A model generated the notes under the pieces. It searched no databases. It saw only the letters and a program-made list of their open reading frames with translations, and was not told where the DNA came from. Shown here piece after piece: positions 6,405 through 13,384 of a DNA stretch of 15,660 nt; position 1 is the stretch's first letter; each line of letters begins with the position of its first letter. The stretch covers positions 1-15,660 of the forward strand of contig DEAP01000066.1 of NCBI GenBank assembly GCA_002348225.1. Reading direction: 5' to 3'. The stretch is from Dehalococcoidia bacterium UBA2979. GTDB taxonomy: Bacteria > Chloroflexota > Dehalococcoidia > UBA2979. A program made the translations under genes and the position numbers.

Positions 6405-7721
6405 ATGGATAGTTCAGCCAGGTGGTTTCTCGCAGGGATAATTGTTTCGTTGGTTAACTCTGGGTTCGTTATATTGTTTTTGTTTCTGCCTCGGATTTCG
6501 GATGGATCAGTGCTGGATATATTCAATAATGAGCCAATACAAACTGAGGAGATCAAGGCGCCAGAGGTTGTGGTTGAATACAAAGTTGTCATATTGAACG
6601 ACTCGGGAGACATACTGTTTTCTGAGTCTGAGCTGGATGACGAGGCTGTTGACTCGTTGGCCGCTGTATTTGAGAAGTTGCGAGGCGATTTGGATCAGAA
6701 GAGGGCTGAGGAGTTGCAACCAAAAACACATTCACTTTCTGCGAAAAACTATAGTGAGGAGCGCTCACTAATCCTTCCACTCTCGGGAGCTCAGGATGTA
6801 GTGGCTGTGCCTGATTTCGTCAGCTTACAGCGCCCCATCGCGTCTTCAGCCTGGCTCGTGGCTGATGAAACCTTGTTTTTGAAACTCATTTCGGTAAATA
6901 CCTCAGAGAACGACGCTCTCACCGCTTCAGTCTCGGAAGTCCCGATTGATACCGCGAGTTTTGGTAACCCATTGGTGACGTCTGTGAATTTCGATAATGA
7001 AGGCACTTTATGGGTGCTTCTCCAGGAGGACAACGGTTGGCGCTTAACGAGGCGTAGCCCAGCTAGTGATGAGTGGCTAGTCGCTATGAGCGGGAGAACT
7101 ACTAAGACCGATTTGACTCCAACCGATTTCATCATTGGAGAGAGTGGTGCGATTTACATCACCTCGAGTTATCCTCCGGCGATTTACCGATTTGATGCCG
7201 GATCCGGGAAAATGGATTTAGTCTCTGCAGTGAATGACCGAGCGACATCAGTTGTGGAAGCGCCTCAGGGATTAGTGGTTTCGGGTCCGTCTAAGTCATC
7301 GACAGCCTTCGATGAGGAGTACATGCAGGTGCTGACCATAAACAGGATTGAGATCGGGGAATCGATCGAAGATCCACGCTCCTCCGGGCAATTTAGCAAA
7401 TATTTCAAGGAGTGGAGTTCCGACTACCCAACATGTGGACCTAATGCAAAAAGCGTTATCCAGGAACCGATTTCTTTGAGTTGGGGAGGACAGCACGGGC
7501 TTGTGATTGCAAATGCCTCTTCAAATACGGTAGTTCTACAACCGACCGGACGGCAAGGCCAGATACTTTGGGGAAACTCTGATTGTTCCTCCGGGTCGTC
7601 GATCAACTCACTAGATAAGCCTATTGGGGTGTCGATCGACGAGCAGCAGAACATTGCAATTATTGATGGTGGTAACGACCGTCTAATAATTTTGCACCAT
7701 GGCGACACAGATGAAGATTGA
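6405..7721 (+). CDS. Membrane-anchored NHL-repeat/beta-propeller-like protein
   Basis: No named family recognised. The 438-residue protein starts with a single hydrophobic helix (about 7-29, WFLAGIIVSLVNSGFVILF) and no lipobox, so it is probably anchored with its bulk outside the cell. Residues about 76-108 form a charged, probably helical spacer. From about 190 onward there are propeller-like strands: NFDNEGTLWVLLQ (195-207), GESGAIYITSSYPPAIYRFD (245-264), and a typical NHL unit around 404-430, KPIGVSIDEQQNIAIIDGGN followed by DRLIIL. Two cysteines (344 and 394) could form a disulphide. The ATG has GGAGG 4 bases upstream. It is divergent from gyrB and precedes a tatA-like gene by 77 bases. 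A sensor or scaffold role is possible; the ligand is unknown. Confidence 0.7.
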   Translation: MDSSARWFLAGIIVSLVNSGFVILFLFLPRISDGSVLDIFNNEPIQTEEIKAPEVVVEYKVVILNDSGDILFSESELDDEAVDSLAAVFEKLRGDLDQKRAEELQPKTHSLSAKNYSEERSLILPLSGAQDVVAVPDFVSLQRPIASSAWLVADETLFLKLISVNTSENDALTASVSEVPIDTASFGNPLVTSVNFDNEGTLWVLLQEDNGWRLTRRSPASDEWLVAMSGRTTKTDLTPTDFIIGESGAIYITSSYPPAIYRFDAGSGKMDLVSAVNDRATSVVEAPQGLVVSGPSKSSTAFDEEYMQVLTINRIEIGESIEDPRSSGQFSKYFKEWSSDYPTCGPNAKSVIQEPISLSWGGQHGLVIANASSNTVVLQPTGRQGQILWGNSDCSSGSSINSLDKPIGVSIDEQQNIAIIDGGNDRLIILHHGDTDED

Positions 7722-7753
7722 AAGCTAAGTAAGAATTAGAGTAGAACTAGATC

Positions 7754-7768
7754 CGTACTTGGTGTACG
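7754..7768. promoter_or_regulatory. Inverted repeat CGTAC-N5-GTACG upstream of tatA
   Basis: Perfect 5-bp arms (7754-7758 and 7764-7768), flanked by ATC and GAT that extend the symmetry with a one-base bulge. It sits 30 bases upstream of the tatA ATG. It may be an operator or a leader hairpin; there is no T-tract, so it is not a convincing terminator. Confidence 0.3.
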
Positions 7769-7798
7769 ATTCTGTTTCAGTGATTGAGGAGAACTCAC

Positions 7799-8020
7799 AT
7801 GATCGGTGGACTTGGTTGGCAGGAGCTATTGATCGTTTTGGTTATTCTTGCACTCCTTTTTGGAGCGAGCAGAGTGGCCGATCTCGGCGGTGCGTTGGGT
7901 CGTGGTATTCGGGAGTTCAGGACCGAGGCTAAATCCGATGACTCTGACGAATCTTCTAACGAAGAATCTGAGTCCGAAACCACTGACAAGAGTGACTCAA
8001 CCAAGAGTGATGCTAGTTAA
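7799..8020 (+). CDS. tatA: Sec-independent translocase protein TatA/TatB-like
   Basis: TatA proteins form the translocation element of the twin-arginine pathway for folded proteins. The 73-residue product has the diagnostic layout: a short N-terminus (MIGGLGWQE), one membrane helix (about 8-20), the FG hinge (LLFGASRVADLGGALG), and an amphipathic helix (GRGIREFRTEAK). It then ends in an acidic Ser/Glu/Asp-rich tail (about 47-73). GAGGAG (7786-7791) lies 7 bases before the ATG, which decides this start over an in-frame TTG at 7784. No tatC is present in the window, so partners must be encoded elsewhere. Its stop codon (8018-8020) lies inside the first copy of a 26-bp tandem repeat. The family call is firm; TatA versus TatB is not settled. 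Confidence 0.9.
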   Translation: MIGGLGWQELLIVLVILALLFGASRVADLGGALGRGIREFRTEAKSDDSDESSNEESESETTDKSDSTKSDAS

Positions 8021-8068
8021 TTAAGAGATTCAATCTGATTTCTTAATTAAGAGATTCAATCTGATTTC
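8017..8068. repeat. Perfect tandem duplication, 2 x 26 bp, overlapping the tatA stop
   Basis: Two identical adjacent copies (8017-8042 and 8043-8068) begin TTAATTAAGAGATTCAATCT and end GATTTC. Each contains the small palindrome AGATT-C-AATCT, and the junction creates the 12-bp palindrome TCTTAATTAAGA (8041-8052). The first copy contains the TAA stop of tatA. The period is not a multiple of three and the repeat is effectively non-coding. No T-run terminator is formed. Confidence 0.95.
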
Positions 8069-8185
8069 TGTAACTCCTCGTGATCCCCTGACCTAATGGT
8101 GAATTCTGATGGCTACACTAGTTGGGGTGTCGAGAGTCGGAGATACGCCGGTTCAGATTAGCGAGTGATTGTTTTGATTGGATAT
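8069..8185 (+). other. Leader region ahead of murT
   Basis: This gap holds no supported gene. TACACT (8114-8119) is a possible -10, but no -35 at normal spacing was found. GGAG at about 8139-8142 is too far from either candidate murT start. A promoter for the downstream run may lie here or upstream of tatA. Confidence 0.25.
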
Positions 8186-9580
8186 ATGAGGCTTACCTTG
8201 GGCATTCTGCTGGGAGCAGCTGGAATGCTTATCTCGAGGCTCACCGGGAGAGGTGGGGGATTAGCAGTGTCAGGCTTGATCGCTGAGGTGATTGCGCCTG
8301 ATATTTACCAACACGTTGGTAGTACCTTGAAGCCTGATCTCGTTTTCGTGACAGGGACCAATGGAAAAACTAGCACAACAAACCTTATAAGCGAAATTCT
8401 CGCTGCAAAGGGGGCCAAAGTTGTGTCTAATCACTCAGGTGCGAATATCGCACGAGGAATTTCCGGGGCGTATATAAGCTCTTTATTCGGGTCAGCATTT
8501 GGCGGTGGTGCTAGAGCTGGAGTTTTTGAGGTGGACGAAGCGGTGGTTCCACAACTGGCGACAGCGATGCGCCCGAGTGTCCAAGTGTTTCTGAATTTAT
8601 CTCGTGACCAATTAGATCGATATGGAGAAATCGATCGTATTCTGGACAATTGGGTCAAATCAATCACTAAAGCTAGACCTGGCGAAGAACAGGCGCTGGT
8701 TGTTAATGCCGACGATCCAAGGCTTTTCCCTTTGGTTGAAGGAGGAAATCAGTCAGAAGTGGATGTAATAACATTTGGTCTGGAGGAGCAACCTTCCTTC
8801 TGGAAAGACTTCGACTACGCTACAGATCGAGAGTTTTGCGTATGCGGGACAATCGTCGAATACCGAGAACGTTTTTCCGGGCATCTAGGGGACTGGTTCT
8901 GCTCTTCGTGCGGTAGGCATCGGACAAGACCTGATGTTACGGGCCGGATCCTCGAAAGCTCACAAGCTGGGACTACGGTTGAGGTATCAGTTAGGCCTGT
9001 CTCAGAAATGCGTGTTTTCTATGTTCCGCAATTGGGCGAATACCCAGCCTACAACTTGCTGGCCGCCGCCGCCGCCGCTTTCAAGCTGGATATTAATTTA
9101 GATGTAGTAGAGGGATCTGTAAATCAGGCGAAGGCTAAGTTTGGCCGGCAAGAACAATTCCACTATGACGACAAGGTGATTAGGATCTGGTTGGCAAAGA
9201 ATCCTCGAGGGCTTGACGAGATTTTCAAGGCGCTGATAGTGAAAGAGGCTAAACGTCAACACCTGCTCTTTGTGCTGAATAGCGACGTCCAAGACGGGAA
9301 AGACGTGTCATGGATTTATGATGCTAATTTCGAGAGTCTTAGAGGCAGGTATAGGTCACTTGCTGTCTCAGGATTTCGGGCTAGTGACTTAAGCTTGCGA
9401 GCCACAGTGGCTGGTTTGGAGAATATTGAGACCTGCGATGATATAGGGGGCGCGATGAGGGCTAGCCTCGACGCTATGGATGGCGGAGAATATCTGGAGA
9501 TTATTGCAAGCTATACCGCCATGTTGGAGATCCGATCAATCGTGGCCAAACTAACAGACACTGCGCCATTTTGGAAGTGA
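8186..9580 (+). CDS. murT: Lipid II isoglutaminyl synthase, Mur-ligase-like subunit MurT
   Basis: MurT activates the alpha-carboxyl of D-glutamate in lipid II with ATP, and its partner GatD supplies ammonia, giving D-isoglutamine in peptidoglycan. Numbering from the ATG at 8186 (464 residues), the Mur-ligase P-loop TGTNGKTST is at 56-64, SNHSGANIARGISGA follows, then NLSRDQLDRYGEID and NADDPRLF. A four-cysteine ribbon C-x-C (218, 220) and C-x2-C (239, 242) is the MurT zinc-finger-like insert, with the order of spacings reversed relative to the S. aureus protein as I recall it. The C-terminal DUF1727 part carries LAKNPRG and DVSWIYDANFE, the region that meets GatD. GTG 8165 would add 7 residues; neither start has a strong Shine-Dalgarno, and ATG matches the family N-terminus better. 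gatD follows after 40 bases. Confidence 0.93.
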   Translation: MRLTLGILLGAAGMLISRLTGRGGGLAVSGLIAEVIAPDIYQHVGSTLKPDLVFVTGTNGKTSTTNLISEILAAKGAKVVSNHSGANIARGISGAYISSLFGSAFGGGARAGVFEVDEAVVPQLATAMRPSVQVFLNLSRDQLDRYGEIDRILDNWVKSITKARPGEEQALVVNADDPRLFPLVEGGNQSEVDVITFGLEEQPSFWKDFDYATDREFCVCGTIVEYRERFSGHLGDWFCSSCGRHRTRPDVTGRILESSQAGTTVEVSVRPVSEMRVFYVPQLGEYPAYNLLAAAAAAFKLDINLDVVEGSVNQAKAKFGRQEQFHYDDKVIRIWLAKNPRGLDEIFKALIVKEAKRQHLLFVLNSDVQDGKDVSWIYDANFESLRGRYRSLAVSGFRASDLSLRATVAGLENIETCDDIGGAMRASLDAMDGGEYLEIIASYTAMLEIRSIVAKLTDTAPFWK

Positions 9581-9585
9581 ACTAC

Positions 9586-9602
9586 CAGCCTCGCACAGGC
9601 TG
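9586..9602 (+). other. Hairpin in the murT-gatD gap
   Basis: CAGCCT (9586-9591) and AGGCTG (9597-9602) form a perfect 6-bp stem with a 5-base loop, 5 bases after the murT stop and 18 bases before the gatD ATG. It lacks a T-tract. It might tune gatD translation or protect mRNA ends. The stem is seen; the role is inference. Confidence 0.4.
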
Positions 9603-9620
9603 TTCTAGTATGGTTATGTT

Positions 9621-10397
9621 ATGTCGAAAAGTCCTACAGATTCGTCGAATATTCGTATTGTTAGCCTGTACGAGGATGTGCTCAATGTATATGCCGATCG
9701 AGGCAACCGGCAGGCAATAGAGGCGAGGGCGAGTGAAGTAGGCATCGCAACCGAAATGGTTCAGGTGTCAATCGGGGATCAGTTGCCAGAGGAAACTGAC
9801 TTGGTCTTAATAGGAGGTGGTCAAGATCGAGAGCAGGGCCTTGTAGCAAGTGACCTGCGTTCAAAAGGCCCTGCTCTACGTGAATGGTCGACAAAACAGG
9901 TTGCGATGCTGGCTGTATGCGGAGGTTTCCAGCTTTTTTGTAACTGGTTCCGAGATAGCGAAGGCCGTCTGTTAGAGGGCATTGGAATATTTGATGCGGT
10001 GAGTGTTGTTCCCGAAAGCCTGCAATACAGAATGGTCGGTGATGTGGTGCTTGAGAGTGGATTGGCCGGACTTGACACCGTTGTAGGTTACGAGAATCAC
10101 TCGGGGCAGACCTTTTTGGGCGCAGACGCCACCCCTTTCGGGCGTGTTCTTCAGGGTTATGGCAATAATGGGTACGATTCCACAGAGGGTGCGATTTCAA
10201 ATTCTTGTATAGGAACTTATCTACATGGACCGGTACTTCCTAAAAATGTTGACCTGCTAGACTGGTTGCTGAACAAAGCTTTTGCGCATAGGGTTGGCCA
10301 AAATAAAACTTTGGTGAATGAGAGCTCGTCGTCACCCTTGGAGAAGGCAAGCCTTCTGACGAGGCGTTCGATTGTGGAAAGAGCAGGTCTCCAGTAA
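9621..10397 (+). CDS. gatD: Lipid II isoglutaminyl synthase, glutamine amidotransferase subunit GatD
   Basis: GatD hydrolyses glutamine and channels ammonia to MurT for amidation of lipid II. The 258-residue length is normal for the CobB/CobQ-type class I amidotransferase domain without an ATPase part. Visible features are the N-terminal SLYEDVLNVYADRGN, GGGQDREQ (65-72), the nucleophile Cys100 in AVCGGFQLF, YENHSG (157-162), and His202 in GTYLHGPVLPKN. The third triad member is reported to come from MurT in known complexes, which fits the adjacent gene. The ATG has no clear Shine-Dalgarno; a hairpin lies just upstream, so translation may depend on MurT translation. The 35-45 C-terminal residues are Ser- and Arg-rich and less conserved. 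The next gene starts immediately after the stop. Confidence 0.94.
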   Translation: MSKSPTDSSNIRIVSLYEDVLNVYADRGNRQAIEARASEVGIATEMVQVSIGDQLPEETDLVLIGGGQDREQGLVASDLRSKGPALREWSTKQVAMLAVCGGFQLFCNWFRDSEGRLLEGIGIFDAVSVVPESLQYRMVGDVVLESGLAGLDTVVGYENHSGQTFLGADATPFGRVLQGYGNNGYDSTEGAISNSCIGTYLHGPVLPKNVDLLDWLLNKAFAHRVGQNKTLVNESSSSPLEKASLLTRRSIVERAGLQ

Positions 10398-11237
10398 ATG
10401 GTCAGGAGTGGGTGGCAGCTTTTAATTCCTGCATTCTTGCTGTTTTTAGTTGCCTGTGATTCTGACTCAGAATTTCTAAGGTTCGGTAACGAATCTCACG
10501 GTGAAGTTACCGCATCACCAACAAGCCCTTCTCCTGGGGCATCAGCAGCTACCGCAGTAATAACGACCGCAACAGCAACAGCAGCACCCGCTGATACACA
10601 GGTAGCAGCGGAGTCTGTGACTCCGTTGGCTACCCCAACAGAACCAACGACACTTCTTGTGCCTGAGGCGCTTGGAGGCTTTCTGTATCCAATCAGGGGT
10701 GTCTGCCTCCCGACCAACCCATTTGTTATGCCTAATGCACCTCGCCCATATCGGAAAGGGATACACGAAGGTGTTGATTTTTACGAAGGTGACGTTTGTA
10801 CGGCAGTGGAGTCAGGAACAGAGGTTCTAGCAGTTTATTCAGGTGTCGTAATTAGGGCTGATACAAACTACGCCGATCCTACCCGAGAGGAATTTGCTGC
10901 AGTGGCAGCAAAAATCGCCCATGCTGGCGCTGGTGATGTAAATGATCTGGATTTTTATAGAGGCAGGCAGGTATGGATATCTCATGGGAAAGGGATTGTG
11001 ACGAGATACGCGCATCTTAGTGGTATCGTGCCTGACATCGAGGTAGGTGTGGCAGTTAAGGGTGGTCAATTAATTGGATTTGTTGGGGAGTCCGGAACGC
11101 CAGAAAGTGCACTGAATCCGGGAACTCAGAACCATTTACATTTTGAAGTTCGAATCGAGGATAGCTTTTTGGGTGCCGGGCTTGAGGCGGAAGAAGTTCG
11201 ATTTCTTTACGAGTCTCTATTTTCAGGGGCCAGATAA
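10398..11237 (+). CDS. M23 family (LytM-like) metallopeptidase, predicted lipoprotein
   Basis: M23 peptidases are zinc endopeptidases that cut peptidoglycan cross-links or activate other hydrolases. This 279-residue protein starts with a lipoprotein signal peptide ending in LFLVAC, so Cys20 would be lipidated and the protein held on the outer face of the membrane. A low-complexity Ser/Thr/Pro/Ala linker spans about 38-90. The peptidase domain follows: His123-x3-Asp127 (HEGVD), His206 (YAHLS) and His246-Leu-His248 (HLHFEVR), all expected residues for an active enzyme. Cys103 and Cys134 may form a disulphide. An insert of about 30 residues (155-187) separates two core strands. The ATG directly abuts the gatD stop, and lgt, which would lipidate it, comes next. 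Confidence 0.88.
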   Translation: MVRSGWQLLIPAFLLFLVACDSDSEFLRFGNESHGEVTASPTSPSPGASAATAVITTATATAAPADTQVAAESVTPLATPTEPTTLLVPEALGGFLYPIRGVCLPTNPFVMPNAPRPYRKGIHEGVDFYEGDVCTAVESGTEVLAVYSGVVIRADTNYADPTREEFAAVAAKIAHAGAGDVNDLDFYRGRQVWISHGKGIVTRYAHLSGIVPDIEVGVAVKGGQLIGFVGESGTPESALNPGTQNHLHFEVRIEDSFLGAGLEAEEVRFLYESLFSGAR

Positions 11238-11272
11238 ATGGAGAGTTCCGGCTGGAGATTGGCAGAGAGAGC

Positions 11273-12139
11273 TTGTTAGTAATTGAAATCCCTTGGGATC
11301 CAAACATTTTTACAATCTTCGGATTGTTGATAACCTGGCACGGTTTTTTTACGTCCGTAGGCCTTTTATTGGGTGTCTGGCTTGGTGTTAGGGTCGCGAC
11401 TGCACTTAATTGTGATCCGGACGAGGCATATAACCTTGCATTGATCGGGATTCCTGGAGGTATCATCGGGGCCCGGACCTTGTATGTGATTGAAAATATC
11501 GAACGCATGGATTCAGCTTGGGACTGGTTTGCTATCACCGAGGGTGGAATCTCAATTTGGGGTGCGGTCTTGGGTGGAGTTGCCTTACCGACTTTGTTCG
11601 CCTTGATTAAGGGCATCAACCTTAGACCGATTTTGGATGCGGCTGGATTTGGATTGATTCTGGGAATGGGTATAGGGCGAGTGGGTGACCTGATTAATGG
11701 AGAACATTGCAGCCGGATGACTGACTGGTTAATTGGCGTGACATACACCCACCCGCAATCCCCAGGACTGAGGTGCGCAGTACTTCATCATGGCTCGGTC
11801 GATTCCCCAGTCCACCCTGCTACAACTTATGAGATGCTGGGAGACCTTGGAATACTCGCTCTTCTTTTTTTCGCAGTCTGGAAGCTAGGTCTATGGAAAT
11901 GGCCAGGGCTCACCTTTCTTTTGTATCTTGACTCCTATGCAATTATGAGATTTGCACTGACTTATCTGCGAGTTGATTCGAGCGAGACCTTTTTGTTGGA
12001 TATCCGGGTGCCACAGCTCGTATCGCTGTTAGTGCTGGTCGGGTCTGTGCCTCTCGCAATTTTGTTTCTTCGTAAATCGTCCAGTGCAATTATGCCGCCA
12101 CAGCCACTATTTGCGTCTTGGCCAAGGAGTAAGCTATGA
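11273..12139 (+). CDS. lgt: Prolipoprotein diacylglyceryl transferase
   Basis: Lgt transfers diacylglycerol from phosphatidylglycerol to the lipobox cysteine of prelipoproteins in the cytoplasmic membrane. The 288-residue protein has several hydrophobic helices. Lgt landmarks are ITWHGFFTSVG (20-30), EGGISIWGAVLGG (90-102), the signature GRVGDLINGEH (135-145), HPATTYEM (181-188, usually HPTQLYE) and IMRFALTYLR. In E. coli numbering, the essential Asn146 of the GRxGN signature is Asp139 here, and the HGG motif is WGA; I believe this variant occurs in other Gram-positive-type lineages. TTG 11273 is used because no ATG or GTG in frame gives the full N-terminus and a purine-rich GAGAGAG precedes it. 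The stop overlaps the next gene in ATGA. Confidence 0.93.
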   Translation: MLVIEIPWDPNIFTIFGLLITWHGFFTSVGLLLGVWLGVRVATALNCDPDEAYNLALIGIPGGIIGARTLYVIENIERMDSAWDWFAITEGGISIWGAVLGGVALPTLFALIKGINLRPILDAAGFGLILGMGIGRVGDLINGEHCSRMTDWLIGVTYTHPQSPGLRCAVLHHGSVDSPVHPATTYEMLGDLGILALLFFAVWKLGLWKWPGLTFLLYLDSYAIMRFALTYLRVDSSETFLLDIRVPQLVSLLVLVGSVPLAILFLRKSSSAIMPPQPLFASWPRSKL

Positions 12140-12435
12140 CGTCAAACGGAAGCGATCAATACAGGACCGAAGTGATTTTAGTGACTAAAGATGCGTGCCA
12201 CCTTTGTGATGTTGCCGAGCAGATTTTGATTGCACTAGGCCGGACATTACCGATTCGTATCGTGAAGGAGCAAATTGCTGAGAAGTCGGAGTTCTTTGAT
12301 AGAGTTCCAGTAGTATTGATCGATAATTGTGTTGTGTCTGAGGGTAAAATAGATTTGGAGGCTGTGAGGAGTGCCGTAGTTGCCCAAAGGTTGGGGACTG
12401 GCGCCTCACTCCTAGACAGAGACGATAAAAGATAG
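12136..12435 (+). CDS. Glutaredoxin-like (DUF836-type) thiol protein
   Basis: This small 99-residue thioredoxin-fold protein probably works as a cytoplasmic thiol/disulphide carrier. The redox motif is Cys21-His-Leu-Cys24 (KDACHLCD), following strand VILVTK, and the cis-proline loop is RVPVVLID. This matches the glutaredoxin-like family often called DUF836. The C-terminal 20 residues are charged and probably flexible. The ATG overlaps the lgt stop by four bases (ATGA), and AAGGAG (12124-12129) sits 6 bases upstream, so translation is probably coupled to lgt. ispH starts 10 bases after its stop. A link to the iron-sulphur enzyme IspH is conceivable but not shown. Confidence 0.82.
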   Translation: MTSNGSDQYRTEVILVTKDACHLCDVAEQILIALGRTLPIRIVKEQIAEKSEFFDRVPVVLIDNCVVSEGKIDLEAVRSAVVAQRLGTGASLLDRDDKR

Positions 12436-12445
12436 GATCAAGCTT

Positions 12446-13378
12446 GTGCCTCATACCTTATTACTTGCAGAGCCCCGGGGCTTTTGTGCGGGGGTTGTAA
12501 GGGCTATCGATATTTTGGATCAATTGCTCGAAGAGGCTGACGGAGAAGTTTACGTATTCCATGAGATTGTTCATAATCGCTATGTGGTCGAGAGTTTTCA
12601 AGCCAGAGGCGCCGTTTTCATAGATCAGATCTCGGAAGTCCCTGATGGGTCTTGTCTCGTCTTCTCCGCCCATGGAGTCGATCCGGCAATTGTCGATCAC
12701 GCTGTTAGTAGGGGGTTGCGGGTTATAGATGCCACCTGCCCGCTTGTTACCAAGGTGCACCTAGAAGCAAAGAAAGCTGCTCGAGAGGACTTCGATATTC
12801 TTCTGGTTGGTCATGATGGCCACGACGAAGTGCAGGGTACTAAAGGCGAGGCTCCGGAGAGGACTTCGGTTGTTGATTCCGAGGATGACGTTGCGAAGCT
12901 GAGGGCTACCGATAAGCCAATATTTGTAGTAACGCAAACGACTCTGTCTGTCGAGGATACACGCGGGACGATAGACGCTATCAGGAATCGATTTCCTGAC
13001 GCGGAAATACGGAATGACATCTGCTACGCGACGACGAATAGGCAGTTAGCTGTTAAGGAGCTTGCGGGGGACGCGGACCTGGTGATAGTGGTAGGTTCTG
13101 AGAATTCCTCGAATTCCGTGCGGCTAGTAGAGGTGGCAAGAACAATGGGGGTTCGGGCATATCTCGTAGATGGCTTGGAGGATATCGATGCTAGTTGGTA
13201 CGAAGGCGTTGAGGTCGTAGGGCTCACAGCCGGCGCTTCCGTGCCAGATGAATTGCTTGACCCTATCATAGAGGACCTTAAGGGGAGAGGCGTTGTTAGG
13301 ATACTGCCTGTGGTGGTGGCAGAGGAGACCGTCGAGTTTAAGTTACCCGCCGAATTATTAATAGCTGATGAGGTGTGA
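12446..13378 (+). CDS. ispH: 4-hydroxy-3-methylbut-2-enyl diphosphate reductase
   Basis: IspH performs the last step of the MEP isoprenoid pathway, reducing HMBPP to IPP and DMAPP with a 4Fe-4S cluster. All three cluster cysteines are present: Cys14 (GFCAGV), Cys98 (DATCPL) and Cys193 (DICYATTNRQ). Substrate-binding and catalytic residues correspond to the E. coli set at a shift of two: His43 (IVHN), His76 (SAHG), His126 and Glu128 (GHDGHDEVQGT), with QTTLS and SENSSNS further on. The length (310) is normal and the protein is cytoplasmic. The GTG start has AGGA 8 bases upstream. Isoprenoids feed undecaprenyl phosphate, which fits the wall-related neighbours. Confidence 0.96.
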   Translation: MPHTLLLAEPRGFCAGVVRAIDILDQLLEEADGEVYVFHEIVHNRYVVESFQARGAVFIDQISEVPDGSCLVFSAHGVDPAIVDHAVSRGLRVIDATCPLVTKVHLEAKKAAREDFDILLVGHDGHDEVQGTKGEAPERTSVVDSEDDVAKLRATDKPIFVVTQTTLSVEDTRGTIDAIRNRFPDAEIRNDICYATTNRQLAVKELAGDADLVIVVGSENSSNSVRLVEVARTMGVRAYLVDGLEDIDASWYEGVEVVGLTAGASVPDELLDPIIEDLKGRGVVRILPVVVAEETVEFKLPAELLIADEV

Positions 13379-13384
13379 ATAGAG

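Noticed and set aside
8096..8161. A 21-codon ATG-started frame in the murT leader
   Set aside because: It has no Shine-Dalgarno and no motif; it is probably chance. A leader peptide cannot be excluded but is unsupported.
9062..9079. A GCC triplet run in murT giving six alanines
   Set aside because: The stretch falls in the AYNxLAA helix that is alanine-rich in MurT proteins generally and does not change length against the family, so it is not a repeat expansion of note.
9682..10200. A 172-codon open frame on the minus strand inside gatD
   Set aside because: It lies wholly opposite a confident gatD with intact Cys and His motifs, and its translation is Pro/His/Arg-rich without recognisable motifs.
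10550..10640. A possible tandem repeat in the linker of the M23 lipoprotein
   Set aside because: The Ala/Thr-rich composition is low complexity typical of wall-spanning linkers; no regular period was found.
11056..11748. A 230-codon open frame on the minus strand across the M23 peptidase and lgt
   Set aside because: It spans two firmly identified plus-strand genes and reads as low-quality Pro/Ile/Ser-rich sequence.
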